Below are positions 1 through 9,857 of a DNA stretch of 32,080 nucleotides, piece by piece. The DNA comes from Rostrohypoxylon terebratum (lineage: Eukaryota; Ascomycota; Sordariomycetes; Xylariales; Hypoxylaceae). How positions within the stretch are numbered: the stretch's first letter is position 1; each line of letters opens with the position of its first letter. The notes beneath the pieces were generated by a model, which made no database searches, was not told the DNA's origin, and saw only the letters and a list, made by a program, of their open reading frames with translations. Location: assembly GCA_022497145.1 (NCBI GenBank), contig MU386052.1, forward strand, positions 1 to 32,080, written 5' to 3'. Both the position numbers and the translations under genes were made by a program.

Positions 1-50
1 ATTACACTTGACCTCTACGATTACTGTTACCTTAAAATCAAGACCCCCTT

Positions 51-980
51 ATGAAGCTATACTTACTAAGCCTAAGTATAGGTTCGTCACATTTACACTC
101 TAGACTCCTACGATATTCAAACGAACCTCAACATAGCGAGTATTTGAAACCAGATACCATCTTACGGCAAGCGCCCATGTATAGATATCTATCTACCAAA
201 AAAGACCCACGCCCTATATGCCTGGGCCCACTTTTTATAAGCTTTGATAATATAGAGGAGTCTCATACTCCCAAAAGTACATGCAATCGAACTCCGACAG
301 CGAGGCGCGGTATCAACCACAGGGATTCCTCTTCAGAAGTATCAATCTGTGTCAGATTGCAGCCAGAAGCTCTCGGAAATCCTTTGGCGAATGACTGGGT
401 AAAGTGGTTATCGAGTGTGCCATCTGGAGCACAGGATATTAATATAGAATATAGACTTGGGAAGTGGCCTGATCACTCTCAATCTGACCCACTATATATT
501 AATTCTTATTCTTCCGATGTCTCTCGGCCAATCCCGCGAAACAACTACCTAGCCCTCAGCACGACTATCAAATTGGACCCGCATGATGGCTCCTCGTCGT
601 TGGTATCTCTACCTATGGTCGAGGAATCGGACAATGATCTAAAATGTCCTCATTGTCAGTTCAGGCCTACTGGAAAACCAAGCAAACTCAAAGCCTATCT
701 GCGTAAACATATTTCCACCCACGATAGACCGAAATACGCCGGCGAAGTATGCGACAAAGCTTACACGAGGCCGGACAATCTAGACGTACATGTCAGGAAA
801 TCCCATCGAGCTAAGAGACGTCGCGGAAGCGCCGGTAATGCGAGAAATGTCACTTCTGCGGATTCGACTCGAACATTCTCATACCTCCTACAAGACATCA
901 AGTTAATGAATCACGCGCAGAGCCGGCCTTTGGACGAGTCAAATCCTGACACTTCTGGGTTCATTGCCTCGTTCGTCTGA
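51..980 (+). CDS. C2H2 zinc-finger protein with a degenerate second finger
   Basis: A 309-residue open frame, probably a DNA-binding transcription factor acting in the nucleus. Residues 1-190 show no domain I recognise. Finger 1 has Cys199, Cys202, His220 and His224, with the longer PTGKP-type loop common in fungal zinc fingers. Finger 2 has Cys234, His247 and His252 in the usual spacing, but the position expected for its first cysteine (residue 231) is Gly. A basic run, AKRRR, follows and could be a nuclear localisation signal. The start at 51 is only the first ATG of the frame. The gene begins close to the window edge, so an upstream exon or an earlier start cannot be excluded. It lies about 0.95 kb upstream of a methyltransferase on the same strand and could be a local regulator, but that is inference. 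The lost cysteine raises the chance that this is a decaying paralogue. Confidence 0.6.
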   Translation: MKLYLLSLSIGSSHLHSRLLRYSNEPQHSEYLKPDTILRQAPMYRYLSTKKDPRPICLGPLFISFDNIEESHTPKSTCNRTPTARRGINHRDSSSEVSICVRLQPEALGNPLANDWVKWLSSVPSGAQDINIEYRLGKWPDHSQSDPLYINSYSSDVSRPIPRNNYLALSTTIKLDPHDGSSSLVSLPMVEESDNDLKCPHCQFRPTGKPSKLKAYLRKHISTHDRPKYAGEVCDKAYTRPDNLDVHVRKSHRAKRRRGSAGNARNVTSADSTRTFSYLLQDIKLMNHAQSRPLDESNPDTSGFIASFV

Positions 981-1925
981 CTCTAATCAAGGAAATCATG
1001 GATAATATTGTAAAGTGAGCAATGTGATACGAAAGGTTAGGGGTAGTGAGTGAGTGCGGATAGCCCTATACTGGTCTAAAATCTTAGGGGATGTCTTGAT
1101 ATTAGAAGATTCTGTATAGTCGGGTAATCATATACCTAGGCAGTCTGAGTCTCTGCATGGAGAGGAAGAAGTCCAAGGGGCAGTTCAAGACTTCGGTGCT
1201 CGGAAAGACTTACAAAAAGTTCCCCGAGAAGCGCCAAAGTTTCCTTGACATCTCCAAGTCAGAGCAACGAGTCAAGTTGAGGAGATGCGAATGGTGGTAC
1301 GCCCAATGGATGACAGCTCGTCATAATCGAATCATTTTCTATAAGATAGATCGCTTAACTCTGGAAATAAATGAAGGAGTTAATCCAACACTCTAATACC
1401 TGGCCAATAGTAAGAAAGGTAGATAGCTTTATAATACATATTCTACCTTGTAGTATACCTAAGTGATGCTGCCGATTGATCACCACATGGGTCCAAGCTT
1501 GATAGGTTAGGCGCTTACGTGTATTTGAGTCCCTACCCATTAGAGACATAAGTCAGATAACCAATCCCGCACCCTCCGTTCCTCCTGACATACAGTCACA
1601 CGATATAGTTCTACTGCATACTCGGCACGTGCTAGGTTTGGGGGATTCTGCATAGCTGAATGGCTGGGCCATTTCTATTCTACTTTTTTTGTAGGCAGAT
1701 ATGCCGATCATGAGTAATATCGCCTCAAACTCGGCTTACCGTTCGCTCTCCGAAACGCGATCCTTCTATAATTCTCTCGGCATCATCAAGACTTTCAACT
1801 TGGTACTTACCTAGGTAGAAGTAGTTATGGTCACTTTAAATGTAAAACTTCTTTCCTTCCTACAGCTCACATCATTGGAAAGTCTCACACAAACGGAGCG
1901 GTCAACACTCTATCATATAATCAGA
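981..1925. other. Intergenic stretch without a supported gene
   Basis: Between the zinc-finger frame and the methyltransferase. It holds two short open frames (1157-1396 plus, 1355-1549 minus) with no recognisable domain, and scattered TACCTA/TAGGTA words. The part from about 1740 on should be the methyltransferase promoter. An in-frame ATG at 1827 would lengthen the methyltransferase by 33 residues. Confidence 0.5.
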
Positions 1926-2850
1926 ATGGCAACGTCTCAAGTCACCCAGATCCCCAGCCTAAAGGGATTCTACACGGCTAGCTCGCAGATTGGCTCGAAA
2001 GACAAGAGCGTGGAGTGGTATGTAAAGGAGTTCGACGGAACTCCAGATGAGACTCGAGAGTTGCTTGAGAACTACGCGTACATTCCCTCTAACGAGGTAG
2101 ACACCCATGTCTTCGCAATAGTAAGCAATACCGCCTCAAGTGTTCAAGGGTTTATAAACTAATTCTTCGTAGAGGGAAAAAGCATGGGACATATTCCCAT
2201 GGCCATGCATTGGCAAATTCTCATTCTTAAAGCTGAGCCTCCACAAACAGCCATCCTACGCATCTATACTAGAGCGCCTGAAGACAGGAGCGAAGTATCT
2301 CGATCTGGGTTTTTGTTTAGGACAAGATATTCGCAAGCTAGTTGCCGATGGTGCCCCTTCGCAGAACATCTACGGCGTTGAGCTGAACGGACTCTTCATC
2401 GACCTCGGATATGACCTCTTCCGGGACCGGGAAACGCTCAAAGCGCAGCTCGTGCAAGGAAGTGCCTTGGACTTTGCTGATGATAGTCCCCTTGGAAAAC
2501 TCGCCGGGAAGATGGATTTCATCCATTTAGGCCTCATCCTCCACGTGTTTGGTCTCGAAAATCAGCGCGCGGTGCTAGGAAACTGCCTGAAGGTTCTGAA
2601 GCCCGGACCCGGCACGCTTATCCTCGGACAGGCAGTCGGTGATGTGGAAGGTGTCCAAACGCCAACGGGGGAGTTTCTTCACAACGACGTTACCTTCAAA
2701 GAGCTGTGGAACGATATATCCGAGAGAACAGGTCTGAAATTCGATTGCAGAGTGACTTTGTACGAAGGTCTTTGGATAACAGAGGAAGGGAGGAAGTCAG
2801 GTAGATCAAGACGACTTGCTTTTGAGGTTGAAATCCTAGGCCCCAAGTAA
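1926..2850 (+). CDS. SAM-dependent methyltransferase (fungal secondary-metabolite type)
   Basis: Predicted exons are 1926-2120 and 2173-2850, giving 290 residues. The 52-bp intron starts GTAAGC, ends CGTAG and is phase 0; joining across it restores a continuous sequence reading HVFAI-REKAWDIFPWPCIG, a conserved stretch of this family. Class I SAM-binding motif I is YLDLGFCLGQD, followed by a possible acidic ribose-binding residue in YGVEL, then FIDLGYDLFRD and a post-motif LKVLKPGPGTLILGQ. This family includes the methyltransferases of fungal meroterpenoid clusters such as AusD and Trt5, which methylate small-molecule intermediates. The substrate here cannot be read from sequence. An in-frame ATG at 1827 is an alternative start; I prefer 1926 because the upstream 33 residues look unlike the family. 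No polyketide synthase, cyclase or P450 lies nearby, so it is either an orphan or the edge of a cluster to the left. Confidence 0.85.
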
Positions 2851-3444
2851 ACGGAAGTTGTCACATCGGCGAACGATTGTTTGCGATGGAATAGTCATTC
2901 AACTACAATGGAACTGGATGTATTCGCTCATGTATCTCTAGACGAAGTCAGCTTTGCACTAGCTAAATGGGTATTGACCGTTGTATGCCCACCATTCAAA
3001 ACATTATCTGCCAATTATCAACGACAATTTATAGGGGCATTTCTTACATAATCACAGTTTAATTCATTCTCGTCACAAGACATCAGTCAGACAGTACAAT
3101 AATGTTAAAAACACACTTTTACTCGAGTAACCTGCATTGTCTGGGTCTATCTAAAGTCCACGTACTTGCATTCCTGTTGTCCCCTCTCTGTCCGCGTGAT
3201 GGGGAAAAAAGATCTATTCCTCGTGAACTACCTTAAAAATGGATGATTGATGAGCAGAGCCCCCCTGAACAATGCCCCCCAGCCCAGAATCCGCCAAACC
3301 ACCCCTGCCATTGTCATTAAAAACTGTCCTGTTTTCATCCTCGTCATGCGCACGTCAACAAGACCTGTAAAAGTCGCCAATCCCTAGATACTGGTATCAT
3401 GAAGAGCGAGGGCGTTTTCGCCCGAGGAAAGCCTCGTTTTGCGA
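2851..3444. other. Convergent 3' intergenic region
   Basis: Separates the 3' ends of the methyltransferase (plus) and hsp88 (minus). It should hold both 3' untranslated regions. I see no open frame, structured RNA or repeat in it. Confidence 0.5.
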
Positions 3445-6009
3445 CTAAGATTGGGGCTCCTCTACCTCAGGCTTGGTACCCTCGGCATCCGTCATTTCTT
3501 CATCTTTCGTTTCGCCCTTGGCAGCTTCCGCTGCTTTTCGAGCTTCCTCCTCGGCAGCCTTCTTAGCAGCAGCTTCAGCATCCAACTTAGCTTGCAGAGC
3601 TTGGCGGTCTGATTCTACCTTGTCAAAGTAGCGTTGCGTGATGGGGCCAGCCATGGCTCGAATCTCGTCCATCTTGGCAACGTAGATTGCCTTGGTGGCA
3701 TCCTCGCCGTCTTCGTACAACCAGTCCTATATTTTTTGTTAGTTAACTCATATCAAATTCACGAATCAAGTCAACTTACCTCGCTCTCTGTCAGCTTCGA
3801 CCGAAGTTTGTCCTTCTCTTCGTCGCTGGCAAAGTCGGCGTATTGGTCATCCAGCTTGTTTCGGAGGTCGTAAATGTATGTCTCTAGCTCGTTCTTCTTT
3901 TCTTCCGTGTCAGCAACAAGCTTGTCTTCCATAAGCATAGTAGCTTCCTTCTCGGTGAGGCTGTTCTTGGTGGTCACATCCAGAGAATTGGTTCCAGCGA
4001 CGATAGGCAAGTCACCCTTACGGACTTGTTTCTTGACTTTTCGGGTCTTGGGCTTGTCTGAGTCCTTCTTGTCGTCGGTCTCCATTGCCTGTGCAGACTA
4101 TTAGTAGCCATTCCATAAATGTTGAATTCTAGTGATGTTTCAAACTGCTTCATGACAGCTTGAAATAGAAAAGTCCACTTACGTCAGGGTCCTTCTTGTC
4201 CCCGTCCTCCTTCTTCTCGTCCTTCACTTCCTCCTCGACTTCTTGATCTTCAACATAATATCCACTCTCCACGTTAAGGACGCCGTGAATATTGACCCTA
4301 GCCTTGAGTTTGCAGATCATGAACTCAGTCTTAGGGTCTACCTTGACGCCCTTGACAGAGAACTTGCCAATGAAGGGAGAAATCTTTCCAGGTAGTTCGT
4401 CAGGTTTCGCGTATCTTGCCTCAAGATCGAACGGTTGCTTTCGGTAGAAAGTCAAGATCTTTGTTGAAGGAAGCACGTTGCCCTTGTTGAACACTGTGAG
4501 GCTGGTATCTTCATCTGGAATGTCGACATCCTTTTCCCAGGAAAATTCGATGGGGTAGTTGACGATATCCTGGACAGCGAAGTCACGGACTTTGAACACA
4601 GGAGAGAGAATAGCGCAACTAAACGCACAGCCCCGGGCAACGGCCTCGTCCTGGTTGAGAGTGAAAGACAGCGGCTTTCCGAAAAAGGCCTGGATTCGCT
4701 CCTTCAAGGCAGGGACACGGGTGCATCCGCCGACCAATTCAATAACGTCAATATCGTCCTTTGAAAGCTTGGCTTCGGCTAGAGCCTGCTCTAATGGTAC
4801 CGTGGCACGGTTTAGCAGAGGCTCTACGAGCGCCTCAAACTCTTGTCGGGTGATCATAGCCGTAACATCAATATCGTTCATGAGTGACTCGATATTCATA
4901 GGCGCTTGTTGGTTAGCTGACAAAATCTTCTTCAGTTTCTCGGCTGCAGCCTCGACACGGACCATTGCCTTGGGATTGGTCGTGATATCGATCTTGTACT
5001 TTCCCTTGAATTCTTTCTGGAAGTGGTTAACCAAGGCCAGGTTGAAATCTCGGCCACCAAAGTGACGGTCATATGCAGTTGACTTGACACTAAGCTCGCC
5101 CTTCTTGAACTCAACGATGGAGCAAGAATAGTCGGCGTGGCCGATATCGACAAAGGCGACTCGACGAGGCTTCTCTTCGGCCGAGGGAAGGTCTAGCTTG
5201 GTGATTCCGTAGCCCAAAGCAGCGGCAGTGGTGTCGTTCATCACACGAAGAAGCTTTAGACCGGCGATCTCGGCCGCGTCTAGAAGACTCCGTCGTTGGA
5301 CATCAGTAAACCACGCGGGCACGCTGATGACGAGATCCGACACAGGCAACTTCAGCTCATTCTGTGCTGTTTGTTTGATTTTGCTCAAGAACATGGCCGT
5401 CAGTTGAGTAGCCGAGAACTTCTCCTTTTTGCCTAGGTACGATACTTCGGCACCAACCTGGCCGCCGACATCAACGAGAGGGGCCGAGACATATTGCTGC
5501 TCGATCTGAATGTCGGGGTCGTTGATTGATCGTCCAGCCAAGCGTTTTAAGGAGCTGACAGTGTTCTTAAGGTTAGAGATCTCCTGCGTCTTTGCTGGTT
5601 CGCCGAGGTATCGGGACTTAGGTCCGAATCCAACTAAGGAACTGAAGGCTCAAAATGTCAGCAAAGGTATAGGGATCAAAGGATCAAGGGTATCAACTTA
5701 CGGCGTAGCTCGATTCGAGACTTCATTTGTGATCTATGCACCTTGTTAGCGTTACCATTTTTGACTTCATACGAACTCCACATGTAAGTATTTTGGCGAA
5801 GAGCAAAAGGTAGTACATACGACATCGACACCTCGGTTTCTGGCGACTGCAATAACAGTGTTCAGGGTTCCGAAATCGACACCTATTTTGATACACGGTT
5901 AGCTGATAGAATTGAAAGAAAGAAAAAAGCTTGAAAAATAAAAAATAATTCGGGCTGTGAACAGAGGTAGGCCTGTGCGGGCTGGGAGGAACATACCAAC
6001 TACACTCAT
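3445..6009 (-). CDS. hsp88: Heat shock protein Hsp88 (Hsp110/SSE-type Hsp70 relative)
   Basis: Six exons on the minus strand: 6009-5997, 5882-5821, 5733-5702, 5641-4183, 4088-3780 and 3726-3445, totalling 718 residues, close to the roughly 700 of Neurospora Hsp88 and yeast Sse1. The product is a cytosolic Hsp110 that acts as nucleotide-exchange factor for Hsp70 and holds unfolded clients. The N-terminus reads MSVVGVDFGTLNTVIAVARN, the Hsp110 form of the first phosphate-binding loop. Further ATPase signatures are FVDIGHADYS and IELVGGCTRVPALKERI. A beta domain and an acidic, Lys/Glu-rich insert (DEKKEDGDKKDPD) follow, then a helical bundle and an Ala/Glu-rich charged tail ending EEPQS. All donors are GTATGT or GTAAGT. 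Three introns crowd the first 110 codons, including a 13-nt first exon. A multi-unit heat-shock element lies about 370 bp upstream. It is convergent with the methyltransferase. Confidence 0.95.
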
Positions 6010-6372
6010 TTTGGTGGGATTTGTGGAAGAGGCACGATAAACAAATTAAAGGTGATATTTGATTGCGGGGATACCAGGAAACGTCGCAAGCCGTTACCCT
6101 GTTGCCAGATTGGAATTGCGAGAAAAATTCGTATCCGTCGAAAAGGTAAAATCTAATGTAAACCACGACTTCAGTTAGGCAGAGACGAAATCCGTCGATA
6201 TTTCGTTGGAATGTCGTGTTTGCGGCGAAGAGAAAGGGTTGAAAAAAAAAAGATTCTTAAGTAAAAAAAGCTGCCCGAAAATGCGAAGTGGGAGATCGCG
6301 GAGGACTTTCAACCTTAGCGTTTTCACTATCAGAACCCCTCACTTGTTACACACCGGGTGTGTGATTCAGCC

Positions 6373-6395
6373 TTCCCGAAAGTTCTGGACATTTC
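6373..6395. promoter_or_regulatory. Heat-shock element (HSF1 binding site), five units
   Basis: Inverted units occur every five bases: TTC at 6373, GAA at 6378, TTC at 6383, GAC at 6388 (one base off GAA) and TTC at 6393. Three consecutive perfect units already meet the canonical nTTCnnGAAnnTTCn consensus bound by trimeric heat-shock factor. The site is 364-386 bp upstream of the hsp88 ATG, which fits a heat-inducible chaperone promoter. Confidence 0.8.
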
Positions 6396-6420
6396 GACAT
6401 TCGTCCATGCCTAGCAGCCT

Positions 6421-6430
6421 GGCAGCCTGG
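6421..6430. repeat. Copy 1 of the GGCAGCCTGG promoter word
   Basis: Exact 10-mer about 412 bp upstream of the hsp88 ATG, set in a period-8 duplication (AGCAGCCT then GGCAGCCT). The same 10-mer recurs upstream of the Set3 and Alg7 genes. Confidence 0.5.
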
Positions 6431-7437
6431 TACGCATAGGTGGGTACCTACCAGCTCTAAGGCCTTTAAGGTTCCAAGGTGCAACGCTCCTGCGCTCTTG
6501 GCCTTTTTTCAGTTGTAAGTACGAAGTGGTATGTACTATTATACTATTATGTATTGTGCGAAGTACTACGCCACGCAAAGCCTCGTTTGGCTGAGACCTT
6601 TGGAATAGATTAATGCAGTGACATATCTCGCGTTATGTACTAATATGATTCGACTATTCTTCTTATACAGCTCATATGTGATCATGCACAACTTTTTTCC
6701 AGGTTTTTCGAGTCCAATCTATCACGTAAATTTAGTAGCTGCCAATGCCAAACAAGGAAAGAAAAGAAATCCGAAAAGGTACATCGAAGATGACCCAATC
6801 CAGCAAGCCCAATTTTATACCTACCCCTCGTCATGCTATCTATCTACCCCGCCAAACTACTACTATGTAAGTACATACTACCAACCCACCAAAATCCCCC
6901 ACCACGACTAATGCCAACCTTGCCAACCTGCCAACCAAACGATAGTGGGGTCTTTCTCATGAATATGGCATTTGACCGCCTTAAATCTTTGCCGCCTTGC
7001 CGCCCCGCGACATGAAAATTTACATATGATGGTGTTCTATGTACCATACCAAGGATACGTGGACAAGAGCCATGACATTTTTCATAATAGAAATACCGGA
7101 TATGGACGATCCTTACGGATGGCGAAGACTGGGCAGAAGACTGGGCAGAAGGCTAGGTCACAAACAACTATGCACAAGGGTATTTGTAGTTTGTACCTTT
7201 TACCTGGAGGATAATATGCTACTGTGCTATTGACCACGGTGTATGACGGTGAATAAAGTACACATACTACCTAAGTGACTAGCAGTATGAAAAGGAGGCT
7301 ACGGTCGAGTTAGGTATACTATCTAGGGAAAACAATGCAATTCTATATTAATCAACCCATCCGAGGGCGATATAATATTATTATTCAAGCTCTACACTAG
7401 TTGTCATCTTCCATTCAAGATGCTCAAGTCCTTTCAT

Positions 7438-9646
7438 CTAATCGACGACGGGTTTGTTATCTGCCCATGACGGCTCGATACTTCGGCAAACGCTCTCATA
7501 GTCTCGGAATCTCCGCCCATCTAACGCCAAGTTAGGGGTCGTCCAGAACATAGCCCAGTTCATATCCTTGAACTTGAGCGATCCTCTCGATCGTTCAAAG
7601 TACCATTTGTTGACGGGGTTATCCTTTCTGCTTCTCCAGCAAACCCCTTCTGGTAAACAACCACGGACCATGGCGTTAAATACGATATCAGCCACCCCCC
7701 CAGCTCCTTGGCTTTTGCGCAGGACTGCAAACTTGTCCAAGTACGGCACGAGACGGCTCGGATCATCTGCTTCTGATTCATCAAGGCCAGGAGGTTTCTC
7801 CCATGTTAGCAGTGCGCCTCCTTCATATTCCCCTGCGATAATGACACCGGCTAGATTCCCCTCTATCCTCTTAAGATAATGGTCCACGTCAAGCTTCCTA
7901 CCGAAGGAATCCTCAATCAAGTTTACGAGTCTAGGAAGATCGATACATGGATCAGTGAGATTCAACCCTCTGTCTCCTAACTTGGGTGGTTGCCACGGAG
8001 TAACTCGAGGATCGGGGTATACGGTTAAGGGCATCCCACGCTTAACTAGTGTAGTAAGTGAACCTATCTGGGCCATACCAGTCGATGATGTGACGGGTCT
8101 AAACCTCTCCGAGGGTAGTGATGAAGATTGGACTGGTTTGTCAGTGAGGAGACTGTGTATCAACGGATTCTGGCCGCGCCTTGTGCCAACGAGGGCCCAA
8201 TCCACGCTATTGTCTTGTAGGTCACGCTCGTTTGCCACTTCCTGTGGGGTTGTTATGACTGCGGAGGACGTCGGTGGCAGTAAAGATAATACGTTCTTGG
8301 TAAGTTCAGCGTTTTCCAAATGCTGTAAATTGTCTGTACTCGGGCCATCCAGTCCTGGAAGTATTGATGTCAAATCATTTCGGACCTCCGGTAGTTCCTG
8401 TTCCAGGTTCAGAAACAGATGCCTTCCGGTAGCTCGGTTCTTCGCAGGGATTCCTCCTAGGGGATCCAGGACAATAAGTCGATAAACCTCGGCCAATCTT
8501 GACGTCTGTATTGCCTTTGAATCTTCGACTGGTTGGCCTAGAAACTGAAGGCCAGACAATTGTCTCGTAAGGGCCAATATAATATCGTTAACGTTTACTG
8601 GTTTAACTGTGCAAGCATTGGAAGTATATCCAAACGAGGAAATGATAGGAACTACCTCCTCCTGTAATGCAGCCATCAGATCGTTTGGATTGCCGACGAA
8701 CAGTCCACGGGAGGTGAACGGCGAAGATTCTCCTTCAGTTGGAGTGTCGATAGTGATCGGTGAATCGATGACCCGTGCGCCAGGAGCATCATATTTATCT
8801 ATTGCCATAGCAATACGATTGGCCTGCATGGAGGCGATTTGTCGCTGAGCGGCGTCATTTTGCTCAGAAGTACCGCAATCGACCACAACAATACTAATCA
8901 ACCCAAGCTTTCGCAACTGACCTAAAGTTTTACCCACGCCATCTAGAGTAGCATCGTCGACTTCCTGGGGAGCACGGAATTTAACCAGCGCGACATACAA
9001 TGGCAGTTGGATAGCGACGTCAGTTTCGAGTTTAGGTGCCTGGATGGGGTGCTTCTTTTCGACAGCAGCATCGGGAATGACGGCTTCCTCGGTAATATTT
9101 TTGTTGCTTGCTGGGCGAGTCAGTGTAGCACGTTCCTTGAAACCTGTCGCTCCTTTCTTCTCTAACAGTGGGACAAATTTGTTCATATAAGCCTTGGCAT
9201 CTCTTTTGGTGACCGAAGTCTCCAGCACAGAGAGGAAGAAATCCTGACAGAAAGTCAGGACATTTCAATACAATGGGAAAGGAAGCAGTGAATACTCTGT
9301 CAAGACTCTTCTTTTGTTTTTGGGATTTGGAGATAGAAGTATACGGAGAAGCAAATGTTACCGAGTACCAACCGCTATTTGCGGTGCTCCGCGCGGACCG
9401 GAATGACAATGAATTTGAGCCATTGATCCTACTTAGATCTTTGGGAGACGGCGTCTATCGTATGCCAGTTAGCCAGCGTTACCCTGAATTTTAATTGAGT
9501 ATTTTGGCGTGTTTGGGACTGAGTCAGATATTGTAGTCCGTTCGTCCGTGAAATTCGAATACAGCGTCGAGGGGCAGAGCGATTTCTGGAGTACTCACAT
9601 TCAAGTTCGAAACCGCCCTCTTCCAGGCCGTGAGTTGCATTGTCAT
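7438..9646 (-). CDS. ARG2: Amino-acid N-acetyltransferase (N-acetylglutamate synthase), mitochondrial
   Basis: Three exons on the minus strand: 9646-9599, 9454-9296 and 9243-7438, giving 670 residues. The enzyme transfers acetyl from acetyl-CoA to glutamate, the first step of arginine synthesis in the mitochondrial matrix. The N-terminus (MTMQLTAWKRAVSNLN) is basic, has no acidic residues and suits a mitochondrial presequence. The middle is the degenerate amino-acid-kinase-like half. Residues about 500-654 form the C-terminal GNAT-type NAT domain, with LDKFAVLRKSQGAGGVADI and WRSRKDNPVNKWYFERS, both strongly conserved in fungal NAGS. Intron 1 has donor GTGAGT, branch CTAAC and acceptor ATAG; intron 2 has donor GTATTC and acceptor GTCAG. 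The splice at KKSLDR-DFFLSVLETS restores the family sequence. A 5-codon uORF overlaps the ATG, and two TGAGTCA boxes suggest general amino-acid control. This gene is called arg-14 in Neurospora. It is divergent from the GMC oxidase. Confidence 0.93.
9520..9526. promoter_or_regulatory. TGAGTCA box in NAGS intron 1 (Gcn4/CPC1-type)
   Basis: A perfect TGASTCA word, the site bound by Gcn4/CPC1/CpcA bZIP activators of amino-acid biosynthesis genes. It lies inside the first intron of the NAGS gene, so it could act as an intronic element or be chance. Confidence 0.4.
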
Positions 9647-9660
9647 AGCGCGCGAAGCAT
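9643..9660 (-). promoter_or_regulatory. 5-codon uORF (MLRAL) overlapping the NAGS start codon
   Basis: On the minus strand, ATG at 9660 opens a frame of five codons ending in TGA at 9645-9643. That stop shares ATGA with the NAGS start at 9646. Such an arrangement can permit termination-reinitiation or reduce initiation. Whether it is in the mRNA depends on the unmapped transcription start. Confidence 0.45.
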
Positions 9661-9772
9661 TTTGGAGATTGGGAATTTCAGCAAGCGATGCACACTACCA
9701 CCACATATTAAAGGAAAACTAATCCAGGCCGAGCCAGCAATACGAAGAGTGGATGTAGAATTTGAAATTGGT

Positions 9773-9812
9773 GGGAATGGGATTGGAAATGGAAATGGGA
9801 ATGGGAATGGGA
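9773..9812. repeat. (GGGAAT)n-type microsatellite
   Basis: An imperfect hexamer tract alternating GGGAAT, GGATTGG and GGAAAT units over about 40 bp. It lies about 130 bp upstream of the NAGS ATG, so length variation could alter the promoter or leader. Confidence 0.75.
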
Positions 9813-9850
9813 TTTGAAGGTCAGACCTCAATATAATATCCAAATTCCAG

Positions 9851-9857
9851 TGAGTCA
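9851..9857. promoter_or_regulatory. TGAGTCA box upstream of NAGS (Gcn4/CPC1-type)
   Basis: A perfect TGASTCA word 205-211 bp upstream of the NAGS start codon, the usual place for a general-amino-acid-control element of an arginine gene. About four such words are expected by chance in a window this size, so position rather than mere presence is the argument. Confidence 0.55.

Larger units (their letters stand above)
6010..7437. other. hsp88 promoter and downstream region of the NAGS gene
   Basis: About 1.4 kb between two minus-strand genes. The left part is the hsp88 promoter, with a heat-shock element at 6373-6395 and a stress-response-type CCCCT at 6336-6340. The right part should hold the 3' untranslated region of the arginine gene. 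A 12-bp unit (GAAGACTGGGCA) is repeated twice near 7124-7150. No coding frame here looks real. Confidence 0.5.

Noticed and set aside
1157..1396. 79-codon Lys/Arg-rich plus-strand frame
   Set aside because: No recognisable domain, no splice signals tying it to a neighbour, and composition could be chance. Not annotated as a gene.
5723..6166. 147-codon minus-strand frame over the hsp88 5' exons
   Set aside because: It reads through three hsp88 introns in the wrong frame; the spliced hsp88 model explains this region.
7955..8485. 176-codon plus-strand frame inside the NAGS gene
   Set aside because: Antisense shadow of a well-supported conserved exon.
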